DNA from: Leptospira wolffii serovar Khorat str. Khorat-H2
GTDB taxonomy: Bacteria; Spirochaetota; Leptospiria; Leptospirales; Leptospiraceae
Reading direction: 5' to 3'
DNA: 64,000 nt
Assembly: GCF_000306115.2 (NCBI RefSeq)
Contig: NZ_AKWX02000004.1
Span: forward strand, 310,001-374,000
Positions within the stretch are counted from its first letter, which is position 1; the number at the start of each line of letters is the position of its first letter. The translations under genes and the position numbers were made by a program. Of the stretch, positions 50,352 through 61,800 are shown piece by piece. Under the pieces are notes generated by a model. That model was not told the origin of the DNA and made no database searches. It saw only the letters and a list, made by a program, of their open reading frames with translations.

Positions 50352-51644
50352 ATGAGCGAAGGTAGAGTTGCTTGGAACGCCGTTAAATGGAGAGAATGGT
50401 TCTCCGAAGGAGAGCTTGTTCCTCACTTCCAGCCCATTCTATCAGTCGAAAAGGATTCCATATTCGGCTACGAAGCCCTGGCCCGTTTCGTGGACAAGAG
50501 AGGGACGATCCATAGCCTAGGCCCTTTCTTTCTTGCGGATATCCCTCATTCTTTAAGCAAAGAGGAAAGGGAAGATTTCAAAATTCTTAAATTAGAAATC
50601 GATCGCCTAATCCGTCGTAAGGCGCTGGAAAAGATCCGCAAGGATTCCCGACTCGATCCGGACGCCAAACTCTTTCTAAATATCTCTCCCGCGTTCATGC
50701 AGGAATACCTGGATTCCAAAACCGAGGAGGATCCTTTTACCCTTCGTGCGGCCAAAGAATTGGGTTTGGACCCGAAGAAAATCGTGGTAGAGATAGTAGA
50801 GGAACATTTTTCCGGGGAGATCGAGCAGCTTAAACCGTTGATCAATCTGTACAAACGTTCCGGATTCTTGGTCGCCATAGACGATCTGGGATCCAAATCC
50901 TCCAATCTGGATCGCATCGGGGCATTACATCCCGATATCATCAAGGTGGATCTAGGATTGATCCGCAGTTCGGTGGCATCCAGGAATTTTCAGGAAATAT
51001 TATATACTCTTTCTAGACTCGCGGAAAGCCTAGGATGTGCGCTTTTGTTCGAAGGAATCGAAACGGAAACGGAATTATACAACGCTCTGACTTACGGCGC
51101 CAGGTATTTGCAGGGATTCTATTTTGCCGAACCCGCACCCGAACCGGTGGATATCTCCGGCTTAAGTATACGATTCTCCCAATTACACGAGTTATTCTTC
51201 AATTATAAGAAATACCAATTACTCCGAAGGATCAAAAAGGAAAGAGAATTGGAGGATAGATTGGATTCTTCCGGGATCGAAGTTCTTTCCGGGGCCGACG
51301 ATACGGATAGGATAAGGATCCGTATCCGAAATCCTTATCTTCTGGAAAAATCTGTCTTTAGGATGTACGTAACCGACACGGAAGGAAGACAATTGTCTCC
51401 CAATTATTCCAGTATTTCCGATGCGGGTATGTTGGAGGACGACGCTTTTGTGGGAAGAAATTGGAGCTGGAGACCTTATTTTCTGGAGCAATTCTATAAG
51501 AACGCCAAAAATCCCTCCCAGACCTGGATCGCAAGCAATCCTTACTACGATTTAGAAAGTAATTTGTTGCTTGTGACTTATTCTAAACGATTCTCCGAAG
51601 ATAATGTACTTTTCGTAGACGTTCGGATGTGGGATTTCCCGTAA
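50352..51644 (+). CDS. EAL-domain c-di-GMP phosphodiesterase with YkuI-like C-terminal domain
   Basis: 430 residues from ATG at 50352. The EAL domain (about 15-255) keeps YEALARF, NISPAFM, VEIVEEHF, IDDLGSKSSNLDRI, KVDLGLIRS, FEGIETETE and QGFYFAEPAP. The catalytic EAL motif and the IDDLG acidic pair are intact, so it probably hydrolyses c-di-GMP to pGpG. The C-terminal part (about 300-430) with RMYVTDTEGRQLSPNY and NWSWRPYFLE resembles YkuI_C, a PAS/PDC-like sensory fold. Unlike membrane sensors there is no transmembrane helix, so sensing is cytosolic. The PilZ-like gene nearby makes a c-di-GMP signalling neighbourhood. Confidence 0.9.
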   Translation: MSEGRVAWNAVKWREWFSEGELVPHFQPILSVEKDSIFGYEALARFVDKRGTIHSLGPFFLADIPHSLSKEEREDFKILKLEIDRLIRRKALEKIRKDSRLDPDAKLFLNISPAFMQEYLDSKTEEDPFTLRAAKELGLDPKKIVVEIVEEHFSGEIEQLKPLINLYKRSGFLVAIDDLGSKSSNLDRIGALHPDIIKVDLGLIRSSVASRNFQEILYTLSRLAESLGCALLFEGIETETELYNALTYGARYLQGFYFAEPAPEPVDISGLSIRFSQLHELFFNYKKYQLLRRIKKERELEDRLDSSGIEVLSGADDTDRIRIRIRNPYLLEKSVFRMYVTDTEGRQLSPNYSSISDAGMLEDDAFVGRNWSWRPYFLEQFYKNAKNPSQTWIASNPYYDLESNLLLVTYSKRFSEDNVLFVDVRMWDFP

Positions 51645-51752
51645 TAGCTAATCCTTTCATGGTCTGAAAAATCGCTCTCACAAGAGCGCCCTAATCCGTT
51701 TCCGTATTTAACCTTGGTCCGCTAAGCGGAGAAGGAAATGCAGGCTATGTTC

Positions 51753-52073
51753 CTATTTCAGATTCGAAATAGTGGATATTATAAAAATCAATAAGGCCGT
51801 TCCGCCATAGATCCATCCGAAGGAAGGAGCTGTGGCGCCTAATGCCATTGCGTTGGCAATTGCTCCGTCAATGGAAAGTGTAACAGCTTCAAAAGGGATA
51901 TTCATCGGCCGGGTGTCGCAGCCTCCATGGTTGGCACATTTAATTGCATTGATGAACACTGTCGCACAATCCGTAAGTAACGAGACAAGCAAAAAGATGA
52001 GAAACCTACCGATCTTGGAAGAAAGGAAGGAGTGAAAAAACTTTCGTTTGGAATTGGGCTGGATGGGTGACAT
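51753..52073 (-). CDS. Small lipoprotein with YceK-like pattern
   Basis: 106 residues. The signal peptide ends in LLTDCATVFIN, a lipobox with Cys at about 36. The mature part has Cys pairs (IKCANHGGCDTRPM) and two hydrophobic segments (VTLSIDGAIANAMALGA, GWIYGGTALLIFIISTI). The arrangement CATV...DRP-like followed by a membrane-near C-terminus is typical of YceK/YidQ-type lipoproteins. The start ATG at 52073 gives a fairly long basic n-region. It lies between the EAL and PilZ-like genes. Confidence 0.65.
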   Translation of the reverse strand: MSPIQPNSKRKFFHSFLSSKIGRFLIFLLVSLLTDCATVFINAIKCANHGGCDTRPMNIPFEAVTLSIDGAIANAMALGATAPSFGWIYGGTALLIFIISTISNLK

Positions 52074-52176
52074 TTTATATTTCTCCGTTAGGATTCGGAA
52101 TCTACCGCGTGCTTGTCAAATCAACGAATTCTGAAAGCTCCGTATTCCGATCTTGATTTGAAAAGTAGCCTTTGCC

Positions 52177-53343
52177 CTAATTCGGATTCACCTTGATTCC
52201 CGCATCCGCCAAGAGACGGTTTACGTTGTCTATATAACGTTTCTTCTCCCCCGGTCTCGCCGAGTTGCCCTCTAAGGAAACTCCTATATAAAGATTCCCG
52301 TCCGTGTCTTTGGCTACGGAGCGAACCACACCGTATGCAGTAAGAGGAGACTGCATTTTAAAGAAAATATCGAATGTAAATCCCACCCGTCTAGGAATCT
52401 CGTTATTCAGATCCGGATGATTGATCTTAACTCTTAGGCCTCCCGTAGAGAGGTCTATGACCGGAAATCTTTCCTTCACTAAAATTGTATTGGATTCTCG
52501 AATCCGATCCACCATCTCGAATGTCAGCGTCTTAATTTCCGTAACTTCTAGAAGATCGATTTCCCGATTACGGTTTTGAGCCTGAACGTATCCGATCGGA
52601 ATCGCCTGTTCGTCGTGGTTGACGTAGATGATCGGAACGATTAACTCGGAGCGAATCTTTTGGTTCGCGTATTCGATGATTTTCTTACGGACGTCGTCCT
52701 CGTCTCCTAGTTCGTGTTCGTAGTCTATGAAACCGCTCGGATCGATGCTTTTATAACTATCCGGTTTTTGGGTATTCGGAATGAACAGAATCTTTCCCGT
52801 CTTCTTGACTAGATCGAACTTATCACCTATGGAATTGAACACGTCTATTTTAACGATATCGTACTTGGGTTTTAGAGTCCTTTCCGTATCCGCAAAATTT
52901 ACCTTAACCGACGTGGGAATGTTGAACAAATTCGCATCTATCGTAGTCCTACTAGTGCGGAGATTTGTGATCCAAACGCTGCCATCCGGCGGCTTGATTC
53001 TTGGAAACTTTCTTTCTCTACTTGCGATCGAAACATTTTCAACCAGCATTACATACTGATTATTGGGCTTTTCTTCGAGAATCTCGCATTCCAATTCCAC
53101 ATATCTAGCCAAGAGCTTGTATAGAACTACATGAGAATTGAGTTTGAATTGTTCGGCCATTCGACCTTGGACTAGGATCTTTGTGGCATCCTTACTTACG
53201 GAGAGTAGTTGGACGGAATCGTGGGCTTCCGTATCCCTTACGAGTAGATCGGTTTTGAGTAGAAATTTTCCGATGATATGGAGCTTTTTCTCCGGTTCGG
53301 TAATGAATTCTTTGTCTCTTTGTTTCCTCTGGACCTTTTCCAT
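52177..53343 (-). CDS. PilZ-like domain protein, DUF1577-type
   Basis: 388 residues, cytosolic. The C-terminal quarter shows the PilZ signature in [20 protein letters not shown] (RxxR-like basic start: [15 protein letters not shown]; family D-x-S-x-x-G), followed by [20 protein letters not shown]. The central part also has [14 protein letters not shown]. The rest is a leptospiral beta-rich domain that I associate with DUF1577. It probably binds c-di-GMP. Its gene is divergent from guaB (88 bp) and follows a lipoprotein gene. The EAL protein 500 bases away suggests a shared signalling role. Confidence 0.78.
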   Translation of the reverse strand: MEKVQRKQRDKEFITEPEKKLHIIGKFLLKTDLLVRDTEAHDSVQLLSVSKDATKILVQGRMAEQFKLNSHVVLYKLLARYVELECEILEEKPNNQYVMLVENVSIASRERKFPRIKPPDGSVWITNLRTSRTTIDANLFNIPTSVKVNFADTERTLKPKYDIVKIDVFNSIGDKFDLVKKTGKILFIPNTQKPDSYKSIDPSGFIDYEHELGDEDDVRKKIIEYANQKIRSELIVPIIYVNHDEQAIPIGYVQAQNRNREIDLLEVTEIKTLTFEMVDRIRESNTILVKERFPVIDLSTGGLRVKINHPDLNNEIPRRVGFTFDIFFKMQSPLTAYGVVRSVAKDTDGNLYIGVSLEGNSARPGEKKRYIDNVNRLLADAGIKVNPN

Positions 53344-53431
53344 TAAATTCCTAAGCGAATCGGATTGGGGCGGAAAATTCTCTTGATTCCAGCCTTTAGC
53401 TTCGTTTTGATGTAATAGGTAAGGTACATTA

Positions 53432-54958
<1,527 letters not shown>

Positions 54959-54992
54959 AATAGGTAGGTCCTAGATTCTGGGAAAGAGCGTT

Positions 54993-55781
54993 TTGGGAAA
55001 TTTACGATCGATTTTAGTCATCTTATTATTTCCGGCGCTCCTCTCCGGCGGGGTCACGCATGCCCAGGCTCCGGAAAAGGCGAGAGTTGCCCAGGAATTG
55101 GTGGCTAGACTCGACCAATCCTTACTGAAAGCCGACGGTCTCGTAAAAGCGAATCTCATTCTTATCAAAAGAACGGGAGATTCCTGGACCTGGGATATGA
55201 GCGTTTTCCGTAAGGGAGAAGATTCCCTTTCCCTTTTTGAAAGCAAGGGAAGGGGATTGGAATATAAGATTCTATTCAAAGAAGACGGAGAATTGATCTA
55301 CGCATTCAATGCTCTTTCCAGAAAAATATTCCGTAAGAACGACGAAGAAAAATACGAGAATCATCTGAATACCGGATTCAGCTTCGTGGATCTGGCGGGC
55401 ACTTCCTACCAAGCCAATTATAATCCTATCGTGCAGAGCGATTTGGATGTGGGTGGAAAGAAGATGAAGAGAGTGGCCCTACGTCCCATCGTTCCTTATT
55501 TTTATTCCAAGCTGATTCTTCTTTTGGAATCGGATACTCTTCGTCCGGTGCGCTTGGACTTTCATGATAAAGACGGGGTTCTTTACAAGACCATGAACAT
55601 AAAATACGGTCCCGTCAAAGTGAAGGCAAAGCAAAAGGTGGGCAAAGAGGATATGGCGAGCCGATTGGAAATGTTGGATCTGAATACCGGTGCCATTAGT
55701 GTTTTGGAATATACCGAAGTGGATCGGGACGTAAAACCGGATCCTTCCCTTTTCGAATTGGATAATTTAAATCGTCTCTAA
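54993..55781 (+). CDS. LolA-like outer-membrane lipoprotein-sorting protein
   Basis: 262 residues from TTG at 54993, which has GGAAAGAG upstream. The signal peptide is [23 protein letters not shown]. The mature part is beta-rich with the LolA/LolB-type pattern: a repeated open barrel with internal hydrophobic strands ([77 protein letters not shown]). It probably binds lipid or lipoprotein acyl chains in the periplasm. It starts 34 bases after guaB and ends one base before rsmE. Confidence 0.82.
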   Translation: MGNLRSILVILLFPALLSGGVTHAQAPEKARVAQELVARLDQSLLKADGLVKANLILIKRTGDSWTWDMSVFRKGEDSLSLFESKGRGLEYKILFKEDGELIYAFNALSRKIFRKNDEEKYENHLNTGFSFVDLAGTSYQANYNPIVQSDLDVGGKKMKRVALRPIVPYFYSKLILLLESDTLRPVRLDFHDKDGVLYKTMNIKYGPVKVKAKQKVGKEDMASRLEMLDLNTGAISVLEYTEVDRDVKPDPSLFELDNLNRL

Positions 55782-55782
55782 G

Positions 55783-56481
55783 ATGTCCGACGAAGAAATC
55801 GTTTTTTTCCGCGAGGACGCTTCCTATTCTCCGAACCTGAAGTTGGAAGGAGAAGAAATTTCCCATCTAAAGGCTTTGCGTTCCTTCGGCGAGGACAAGA
55901 TAGTCGTGATCAAGGACGGGAGAGCGAATTCTTTCTATTATAAAGTTCCCGCTTCCTCTAAAAACGGAGAATTGATTCGCACGGAGAAGAAGGAGAGGCC
56001 TTCTAACGAAGCGAAACTTGCCACCGCGATACCCAAAGGAAATCGTTTGGAATGGCTGATCCAAAAAGGGACCGAACTCGGAATTACCAAATTCACTTTT
56101 TTAGTCTTCGCTCATTCCGACAGAAAGGATCTGAATCCGGAGAGACTCTGGAAAGTGGCCGCCGAGGCATGCGCCCAATCCAAGCAGGATTTCGTTCCTG
56201 AGATAGAAGGGCCTTTCCGCTTGGAGGAGTTCCTACAGAAGGTGAAGGCCTCTCCTGAGAAGCTGATTCTTTTGGATCCTAGGGCGAATGAGAGTTTGGG
56301 GGCGGATACGATTTTCGGAAAGACGGTGATCGTGGGCCCGGAGGGAGGATTTCGAAGCGAGGAAATCGCCGAAATAGAAGCCGCTTCCGAAGGAAGATTT
56401 CGAATCGGAGAATCGATTTTGCGCATAGAAACGGCCTGTTTGTATGCTGCTTCCTTATTTCGTTTGGGATCGATTCGTTAA
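55783..56481 (+). CDS. rsmE: 16S rRNA m3U1498 methyltransferase
   Basis: 232 residues with a PUA-like N-terminal domain and a trefoil-knot SPOUT domain. Signatures are HLKALRSFGEDKIVVIKDG, IPKGNRLEWLIQKGTELGI, QSKQDFVPEIEGPF and the SAM-binding knot IVGPEGGFRSEEIAEIE, then RIGESILRIETACLYAASL. It modifies U1498 in the decoding region of the 30S subunit. It starts one base after the LolA-like gene's stop and is followed by a convergent Cys-rich lipoprotein gene 7 bases away. Confidence 0.95.
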   Translation: MSDEEIVFFREDASYSPNLKLEGEEISHLKALRSFGEDKIVVIKDGRANSFYYKVPASSKNGELIRTEKKERPSNEAKLATAIPKGNRLEWLIQKGTELGITKFTFLVFAHSDRKDLNPERLWKVAAEACAQSKQDFVPEIEGPFRLEEFLQKVKASPEKLILLDPRANESLGADTIFGKTVIVGPEGGFRSEEIAEIEAASEGRFRIGESILRIETACLYAASLFRLGSIR

Positions 56482-56488
56482 GCGATTC

Positions 56489-56827
56489 TTATTGGCCGAC
56501 GCCGGCAGCGCCCAGAATCAATACGCAATTATTGTAATAATCGCTGCAATTGCTTTTACAGGACTGCTGTAATTGAACGCATAGAGTGGTGACATTGCAG
56601 CTCGTATTGCATCCGGTTAGGCAACTATTTAAGGCCACTAAATTCGTGGTAGTAACCGCGGTGCCGTATTTATCTTCGCAACCGGCTTTGCAAGCAGGGT
56701 AACTTCCGCCGGTACAACCCGCCGCAAAGTTTGCGAGTGCGGTTCCCTTAACGTCCCGTTCATGTTGGCTACAGGCCGAAAGACCGAGCAAAAAAATGAG
56801 TGAAAAAACGCAAACGAAACGGGTCAT
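56489..56827 (-). CDS. Cysteine-rich lipoprotein
   Basis: 112 residues from the ATG at 56827. A signal peptide and lipobox end in LLGLSACSQ (C19). The mature part holds about 11 Cys in a repeating layout (CTGGSYPACKAGCEDKY, SCLTGCNTSC, CVQLQQSCKSNCSDYYNNC), which suggests a compact disulfide-bonded domain or metal binding. The family is not recognised; similar Cys-repeat lipoproteins occur in leptospires. An in-frame ATG at 56884 would lengthen the N-terminus without a signal peptide shape. The end is hydrophobic (VLILGAAGVGQ). Confidence 0.7.
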   Translation of the reverse strand: MTRFVCVFSLIFLLGLSACSQHERDVKGTALANFAAGCTGGSYPACKAGCEDKYGTAVTTTNLVALNSCLTGCNTSCNVTTLCVQLQQSCKSNCSDYYNNCVLILGAAGVGQ

Positions 56828-56930
56828 AAGTAAATCGTTTTCGCCGGGGATGGAATGGTAAACTAAAAAACATTCGACGTTCACGAGCGAAAGATTGGAA
56901 TCGAATCATTCTAGACCGGGGTGCATAGGA

Positions 56931-57131
56931 ATGAAGGTAAACGGGAAAGAACTTTCGGTTGGGGAACTTTCTTCTCCAAGCGTTTCCGCATTATTACAAA
57001 GCCTGAAATTGAAACCGGAAACCGTGGCCATCCAAAGGAACGGTGAAATTCTAAAGAGAGGAATCTGGGAAGAAATTTCTCTTAAGGAAGAGGACCGGAT
57101 CGAAATCCTAAAATTCGTAGGAGGCGGTTGA
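56931..57131 (+). CDS. thiS: Sulfur carrier protein ThiS
   Basis: 66 residues from the ATG at 56931, a ubiquitin-like beta-grasp protein ending in the required diglycine: KFVGGG. VNGKELSVGELSSPSVSALLQSL and VAIQRNGEILKRGIWEEISL are typical. The C-terminal Gly is adenylated by ThiF and becomes a thiocarboxylate that donates sulfur to the thiazole of thiamine. A TTG 36 bases upstream would add a tail not seen in the family. The gene overlaps thiE by 4 bases. Confidence 0.93.
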   Translation: MKVNGKELSVGELSSPSVSALLQSLKLKPETVAIQRNGEILKRGIWEEISLKEEDRIEILKFVGGG

Positions 57132-57832
57132 TCTTGAATCCATCTGTCCGGAGGCCCAGAACCGGATTCTGGAAATCTTCTGGAATTTATCCCATTCTGG
57201 ATTTGGAATACTGTTCCAAATACGGAAAGAATCCTTTGCAATTGGTGTCTCTTTGGAATCGTCATAAGGACGTAATTCCTTTTTACCAACTCCGAGCTAA
57301 GAAGGCCGAATTAAGAGAGGTCCGGGAAGTTTACGGATCCTTGATTCTCAATTTTCCGGATTTTCCTCTTATACTCAATGATTATTGGAAAGAAGCTTTG
57401 GATTGGGAAGCTTTCGGATTACATATAGGAAAGGAAGATTACCAAACCTTAACCGAATCCGAGAAAACCAGTCTGCATTCCAGTTCTCTATATCTCGGAA
57501 CCTCCTGCCATACCTTAGAGGATCTCTCTCATCTGGTCCCGGGAGAATGGGATTACACCGGACTCGGTCCGATCTTTGTAACGGGATCCAAAGAAACCGA
57601 AGACGTTCCTACGGGAGAGTCCATTCTTTCCCGGGCTTTGGAGATTCTGCCGGACCTTCCCATCACTCCCATCGGAGGAATCGGTCCTAAGGAAATCAAA
57701 GGCATTGTAAACATTTCTCCCTTTCTGTTTGCAATGATCGCTTCCGCTTCGGAAGAGGAGGCGTTTTCGGAATGCGTGGAGGTACTACGCAAATTCCGAA
57801 CCCGGACGGATAGAAATACGGACGGTTTCTAA
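57128..57832 (+). CDS. thiE: Thiamine-phosphate synthase, ThiE-like
   Basis: 234 residues starting at TTG (57128), which overlaps the thiS stop as TTGA. TIM-barrel features are YQLRAKKAELREV (family ihxRekxl), LILNDYWKEALDWEAFGLHIGKEDY, LGTSCHTLEDL, YTGLGPIFVTGSKE and PITPIGGIGPKEI. It joins hydroxymethylpyrimidine diphosphate and thiazole phosphate. No other thi genes are here, so the rest of the pathway must lie elsewhere. The length is standard, with a slightly divergent N-terminus. Confidence 0.9.
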   Translation: MILNPSVRRPRTGFWKSSGIYPILDLEYCSKYGKNPLQLVSLWNRHKDVIPFYQLRAKKAELREVREVYGSLILNFPDFPLILNDYWKEALDWEAFGLHIGKEDYQTLTESEKTSLHSSSLYLGTSCHTLEDLSHLVPGEWDYTGLGPIFVTGSKETEDVPTGESILSRALEILPDLPITPIGGIGPKEIKGIVNISPFLFAMIASASEEEAFSECVEVLRKFRTRTDRNTDGF

Positions 57833-57888
57833 ATAGAAGGACCGATTCTAATTCCGGTTTCCCTTAAGTTTCAATTGACTCCTAAATT

Positions 57889-58740
57889 ATGTCCAATAAG
57901 ATGAACCGTATGAAACAACCCGGGGAAATACGCCATCTCTCCGCAAAGGACGATCGGGATTACCTTCTCGATTACCAGACCCTAAATGTGGAAAATTTGG
58001 AGAGAACTCCTATCCTAGGCGTGCCTTTCGACAACGCTAGCTTGGATGAGGCGGTTGCTAAGATTTATCATCTCATGGAGGAGAAGGATAAATTTCACCA
58101 CGTTCTTCTTTTGGATCCGATCAAGACCATGGCCTTGCGTAAAGGTAAGAAGTTGCACCGGATCGCGCAAAAAGCCGGGCTCATTCTTGCAGAAGGGGCC
58201 GGATTGCAATGGGCAGCCAGAAAACTGGGTGGAGAACTAAAAGAAAGAATCCCCACCATCGCTCTTATGATGGACCTGGTCCGACTCTGCGAACTTAGAA
58301 ATTATTCCATTTTTCTTTTAGGCGGCAAAGAGGAAATCGTAGAGAAAGTCTACTTCAATCTTTCCCGACATTTTCCAGGAGTGAGAATCGTTGGAAGACA
58401 TGCCGGCTATTTGAATACCCAGAGAGAATTGTTAGTCAAGGAATCCATCCGTAAAACCAGTCCGAATATTATATTTCTTGCAATGGATTTTCCGGAGCAG
58501 GAAATCTGGGTCGAAAACAATACCGCATTTTTCGGTCACGCAGTGGTGATCGGCGTCGGCGGAGCCATGGATATTCTCTCCGGAAAAGTCAAAAAGGCGC
58601 CGAACTACTTCAAACTAAAGGGCTTAACTTGGTTTTGGAGAATTCTTGTTCGACCTTGGAGGCTTCTGCGACTAAGTAGAATGATCGGATTCTTCGTTTT
58701 GGTCTGGGTCAAATCCTGGTTCGTTAAAAAACCTAAATGA
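57889..58740 (+). CDS. WecG/TagA/CpsF-family glycosyltransferase
   Basis: 283 residues. Family blocks are [119 protein letters not shown] and the C-terminal [11 protein letters not shown]. Known members transfer N-acetylmannosaminuronate or N-acetylmannosamine to lipid-linked GlcNAc. Two points differ: the usual DG-G motif is EGAG here (Asp to Glu), and the family N-A segment near [10 protein letters not shown] is altered. It may use another sugar. It starts 56 bases after thiE. Confidence 0.85.
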   Translation: MSNKMNRMKQPGEIRHLSAKDDRDYLLDYQTLNVENLERTPILGVPFDNASLDEAVAKIYHLMEEKDKFHHVLLLDPIKTMALRKGKKLHRIAQKAGLILAEGAGLQWAARKLGGELKERIPTIALMMDLVRLCELRNYSIFLLGGKEEIVEKVYFNLSRHFPGVRIVGRHAGYLNTQRELLVKESIRKTSPNIIFLAMDFPEQEIWVENNTAFFGHAVVIGVGGAMDILSGKVKKAPNYFKLKGLTWFWRILVRPWRLLRLSRMIGFFVLVWVKSWFVKKPK

Positions 58741-58855
58741 CCCCTCGATACGCCCGCTTCGCGGGCTACTCGGGGCAGGCCCCATTGCAAAGTTAAGGCT
58801 CGTCAGAGGGGCTTGTCCCGAGTGAAACTCGCTAAGCGAATTTTGTATCGAGGGG
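58741..58855. repeat. 115 bp palindromic element filling the gap between convergent stop codons
   Basis: The ends CCCCTCGATAC (58741-58751) and GTATCGAGGGG (58845-58855) are perfect inverted partners. Inside, ACTCGGGGCAGGCCCC pairs with GGGGCTTGTCCCGAGT apart from two mismatches, and GCCCGCTTCGCGGGC forms its own hairpin near 58752-58767. The element begins at the first base after the WecG-like stop and ends at the base before the TPR gene's stop codon. It is probably a dispersed palindromic repeat or bidirectional terminator. Related text occurs at 4697-4824. Confidence 0.7.
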
Positions 58856-61800
58856 CTATTTCCTAACCAAGTCTTTGATAGAATCCAAAGTAGGAGAAAC
58901 CCAATCTTCCAATAAGGGCTCTCGTTTCAGAGCTTCTTTCTTAAAGAGAAGATCTTTGTTGGATAGGGAAATTTCACTCGCCTCGTTGATCTTTCTCGCG
59001 GTTTCTATCGCTTTCCAATAATGTTGTAAGGCCTGGGCCGTATAATTTTCGGACTGCTGCGCGTTTGCCTTTTTGGAAAGATTCTCATAGCAGGCCCCGA
59101 TATTATTATAGGCGGCAGTTAGAGTTTGAAAAACTTCCTGGTGATAAGGATCGTCCGTTTTAGGCGATCCCATTTGGGAGAGTTTTTCTTCCATATCCTC
59201 TTTTACTCTCAGAAAATAACCTAAAGCGGTTTTCGTCTGGCCTGTATAGAAGAATGCGTTTCCTTTTCCCATGAGAAGAGTAGGGTTATCATACTCGTCC
59301 TTATCTTCAAATCCGGTCCAATCCACGAGAGCCTTATCGAAATCGGAGTCCATATACTCTACCCAGCCCTTGAAGAATTTCATCTCTCTTATCAGACTTG
59401 GAGGAAGTTCTCTTCTCCATTTACGGATCAGATCGAATTTCGCCTCTTCGGATTCCACAAGTGCGAATTCTTGGAGAGAATTACGGAGTTCGTTTCTACG
59501 ATTTCGTTTTTCCTCTTCTTCTTTTAGCACAGAAAGACTCTTGCCGTCCGTTTCGGAACGGGAGCGGAAAGGATAGATCTTTCTTCCCGGAAATTCTTTC
59601 AAAGAATCCTTATCCGAAAGTCCTGCGGATAACAGATAACGTATTTTTCCCAGGGCGAAATGGATTCTGGCCGGGTTGCCTTCATATAGTGTCTCGTCCT
59701 CGTCCTTGGATCCGAACCAACGCTCGGAAGCATCGTAACGGTTTTGGGCTTCTTTTAGTAGATCTTTAGCCTCTTCGAAATTTCCGACACGGATGGAATG
59801 TTCTGCGAGTTCCAGAACGGCCAACCAATGTTTGGGATCCAGGGTCGCCGCCTTCTCGAAGAATCTTCTGGCCTGGATATTTTCCTTTTTGGTCAGATAA
59901 TACTGGCCCCTTTGGTAATATCCTTCCGCATAATCCTTACCTTCGATTTCCACCCCTGTCCTTTCATCTTCCATGGATTTTCTGTAGATTGTATCCAAAA
60001 GGCGGAGCGCACTTTCCTCAATCTCGATTCCGGAAACCTGGTCCACTGGATTGATATTGTATTTGATACGCAATTCTTCCGGATCGATGGAGGCGTAGAA
60101 GGATGCGAGTTTGGCTTGGGTGTAGAAAGGGAGTTCCGACTCCATATCCAAATTATTTCTAAGAAGTCTATGGTGGTTCAATACGAACTGGGGATCTCCG
60201 CTTTCCTTCCACATTTCTATATAAGTGGAAACTAATCCTGATTGTCCCGGCAAGCTTTTCGGATTCGCTTCCACGATGCGATTATAGAAGGATGCCGCCT
60301 TTCCGAATTCTCTCCGGTTATAATAGATTTTCGCGATTCCGGAAGTGGATAACTCGTCGTAAGGGCTTTCTCCGTCCGTGAAGACCTTGCTATAATAATC
60401 CACGGCGAGCGCATCATTCTTATAGCGACCCTTTTTGCCTTCGGAAGGCTCCGCAAAATCCGGCATGATCTGGGAATGGAACCATCCAAGGTTACGATAA
60501 GTATCGTTGTGATGCTCTCTGTCTTTTAGGCGCATGACCAGGAAGGCCCCCGGTACCACCACTTTGCGCGGAGTCTTTTCCTGATCCAATAGAAGTTTAA
60601 TTCCTTCTACGCCTTTATTGAGTGCGGAGTTATATTTTAACTTTTTATCGTTCCAGGATTCTCCCTGAGCTAAGCGAACGAGGGGAGCTTGTTCTCTTCT
60701 GTTCCAGGATTCGTTCGTACCGGCAAATCCCAGGTCAGGTTCTATTCTTCCGAATAATTTCTCGAAGGCTCTTTCATATTCTCCGGCCCTACTATACTCC
60801 ACTCCGTAGAGATTCATGTATTTCAGATTGTAAGGATCTATATCCGAACCCTTGTCGTAGGAATCCTCTATGCTGATGAGCAGTTTATTTCTCTCTTCCT
60901 CCTTTAGGCTTCCCGCGAATCGTTTCGCTCCGAGCTCCCGGATTTGCTCTAATCCCGCCTCGTAATTCTGCGCGGCTTGTCTAGGAAGAATGATATGTTT
61001 GTATGTGAAATAACCGCCGAATACGAGGAGGACGGCCGCGGCCGCGGTAAGGAATGTTCTCTTAAGTTTTTTTCTTCTCTCTGCGAGCCCTTCTCTCGTG
61101 TAGATCGGATCGGAGGAGATAATGGGAACTCCGTCCGCAGAATAGGCACCGGTTCTGTCCGTTAAGGAAACGGTTACACCTATAGCGGAAGAAAGGAATT
61201 CTGCAACATCTTCCGGACTACTTTCCACTTTAATGAGTTCGAGTAGATCTCTTTGCGCCTTTTTGGAAAGGCGATCCTGAACGATGGATTCGATTACCGT
61301 CCTACGGAGAAGGGGAGGATAACGTAGTATTTCTTTTTGGATGATGGCTAATTCTTCGTCAGTAAGGGACTTGTCTATTTCGTCCTTGTCTTCTCCGCCT
61401 AGAGAACGCAAATCTTCTTCGAAGGAAGGCGTCCCCATATCCTCGGAATCCGCATCCGCATCCAAATCGGGAGAGAAACTCGTGAAGTCCGCCGACTCGG
61501 GAACGCTCTCGATTTCCATATCTCCGGCGGGTTCCGCGGAGAAGTCTGCGAACGGATCCGATTCGGGAATGGAAGTGGCTCCGGATAAATCGGAAAATGG
61601 ATCGTCTCCTCCTCCAGCAACGGGTGCGAAGTCCGCAAAAGGATCGCTATCTCCATGGGTCGGTTCGGAAGAAAAATCTTCCAGACCGGTTCCACCGGAA
61701 GGCTCGGAATCGAATCCTAAGTCTCCAAAATCAGTATCGCCGGCTGTTGGGGAAGCTGCGAAGGGATCTCCTTCTTCCAATCCGAATTCGTCGCCGGGAG

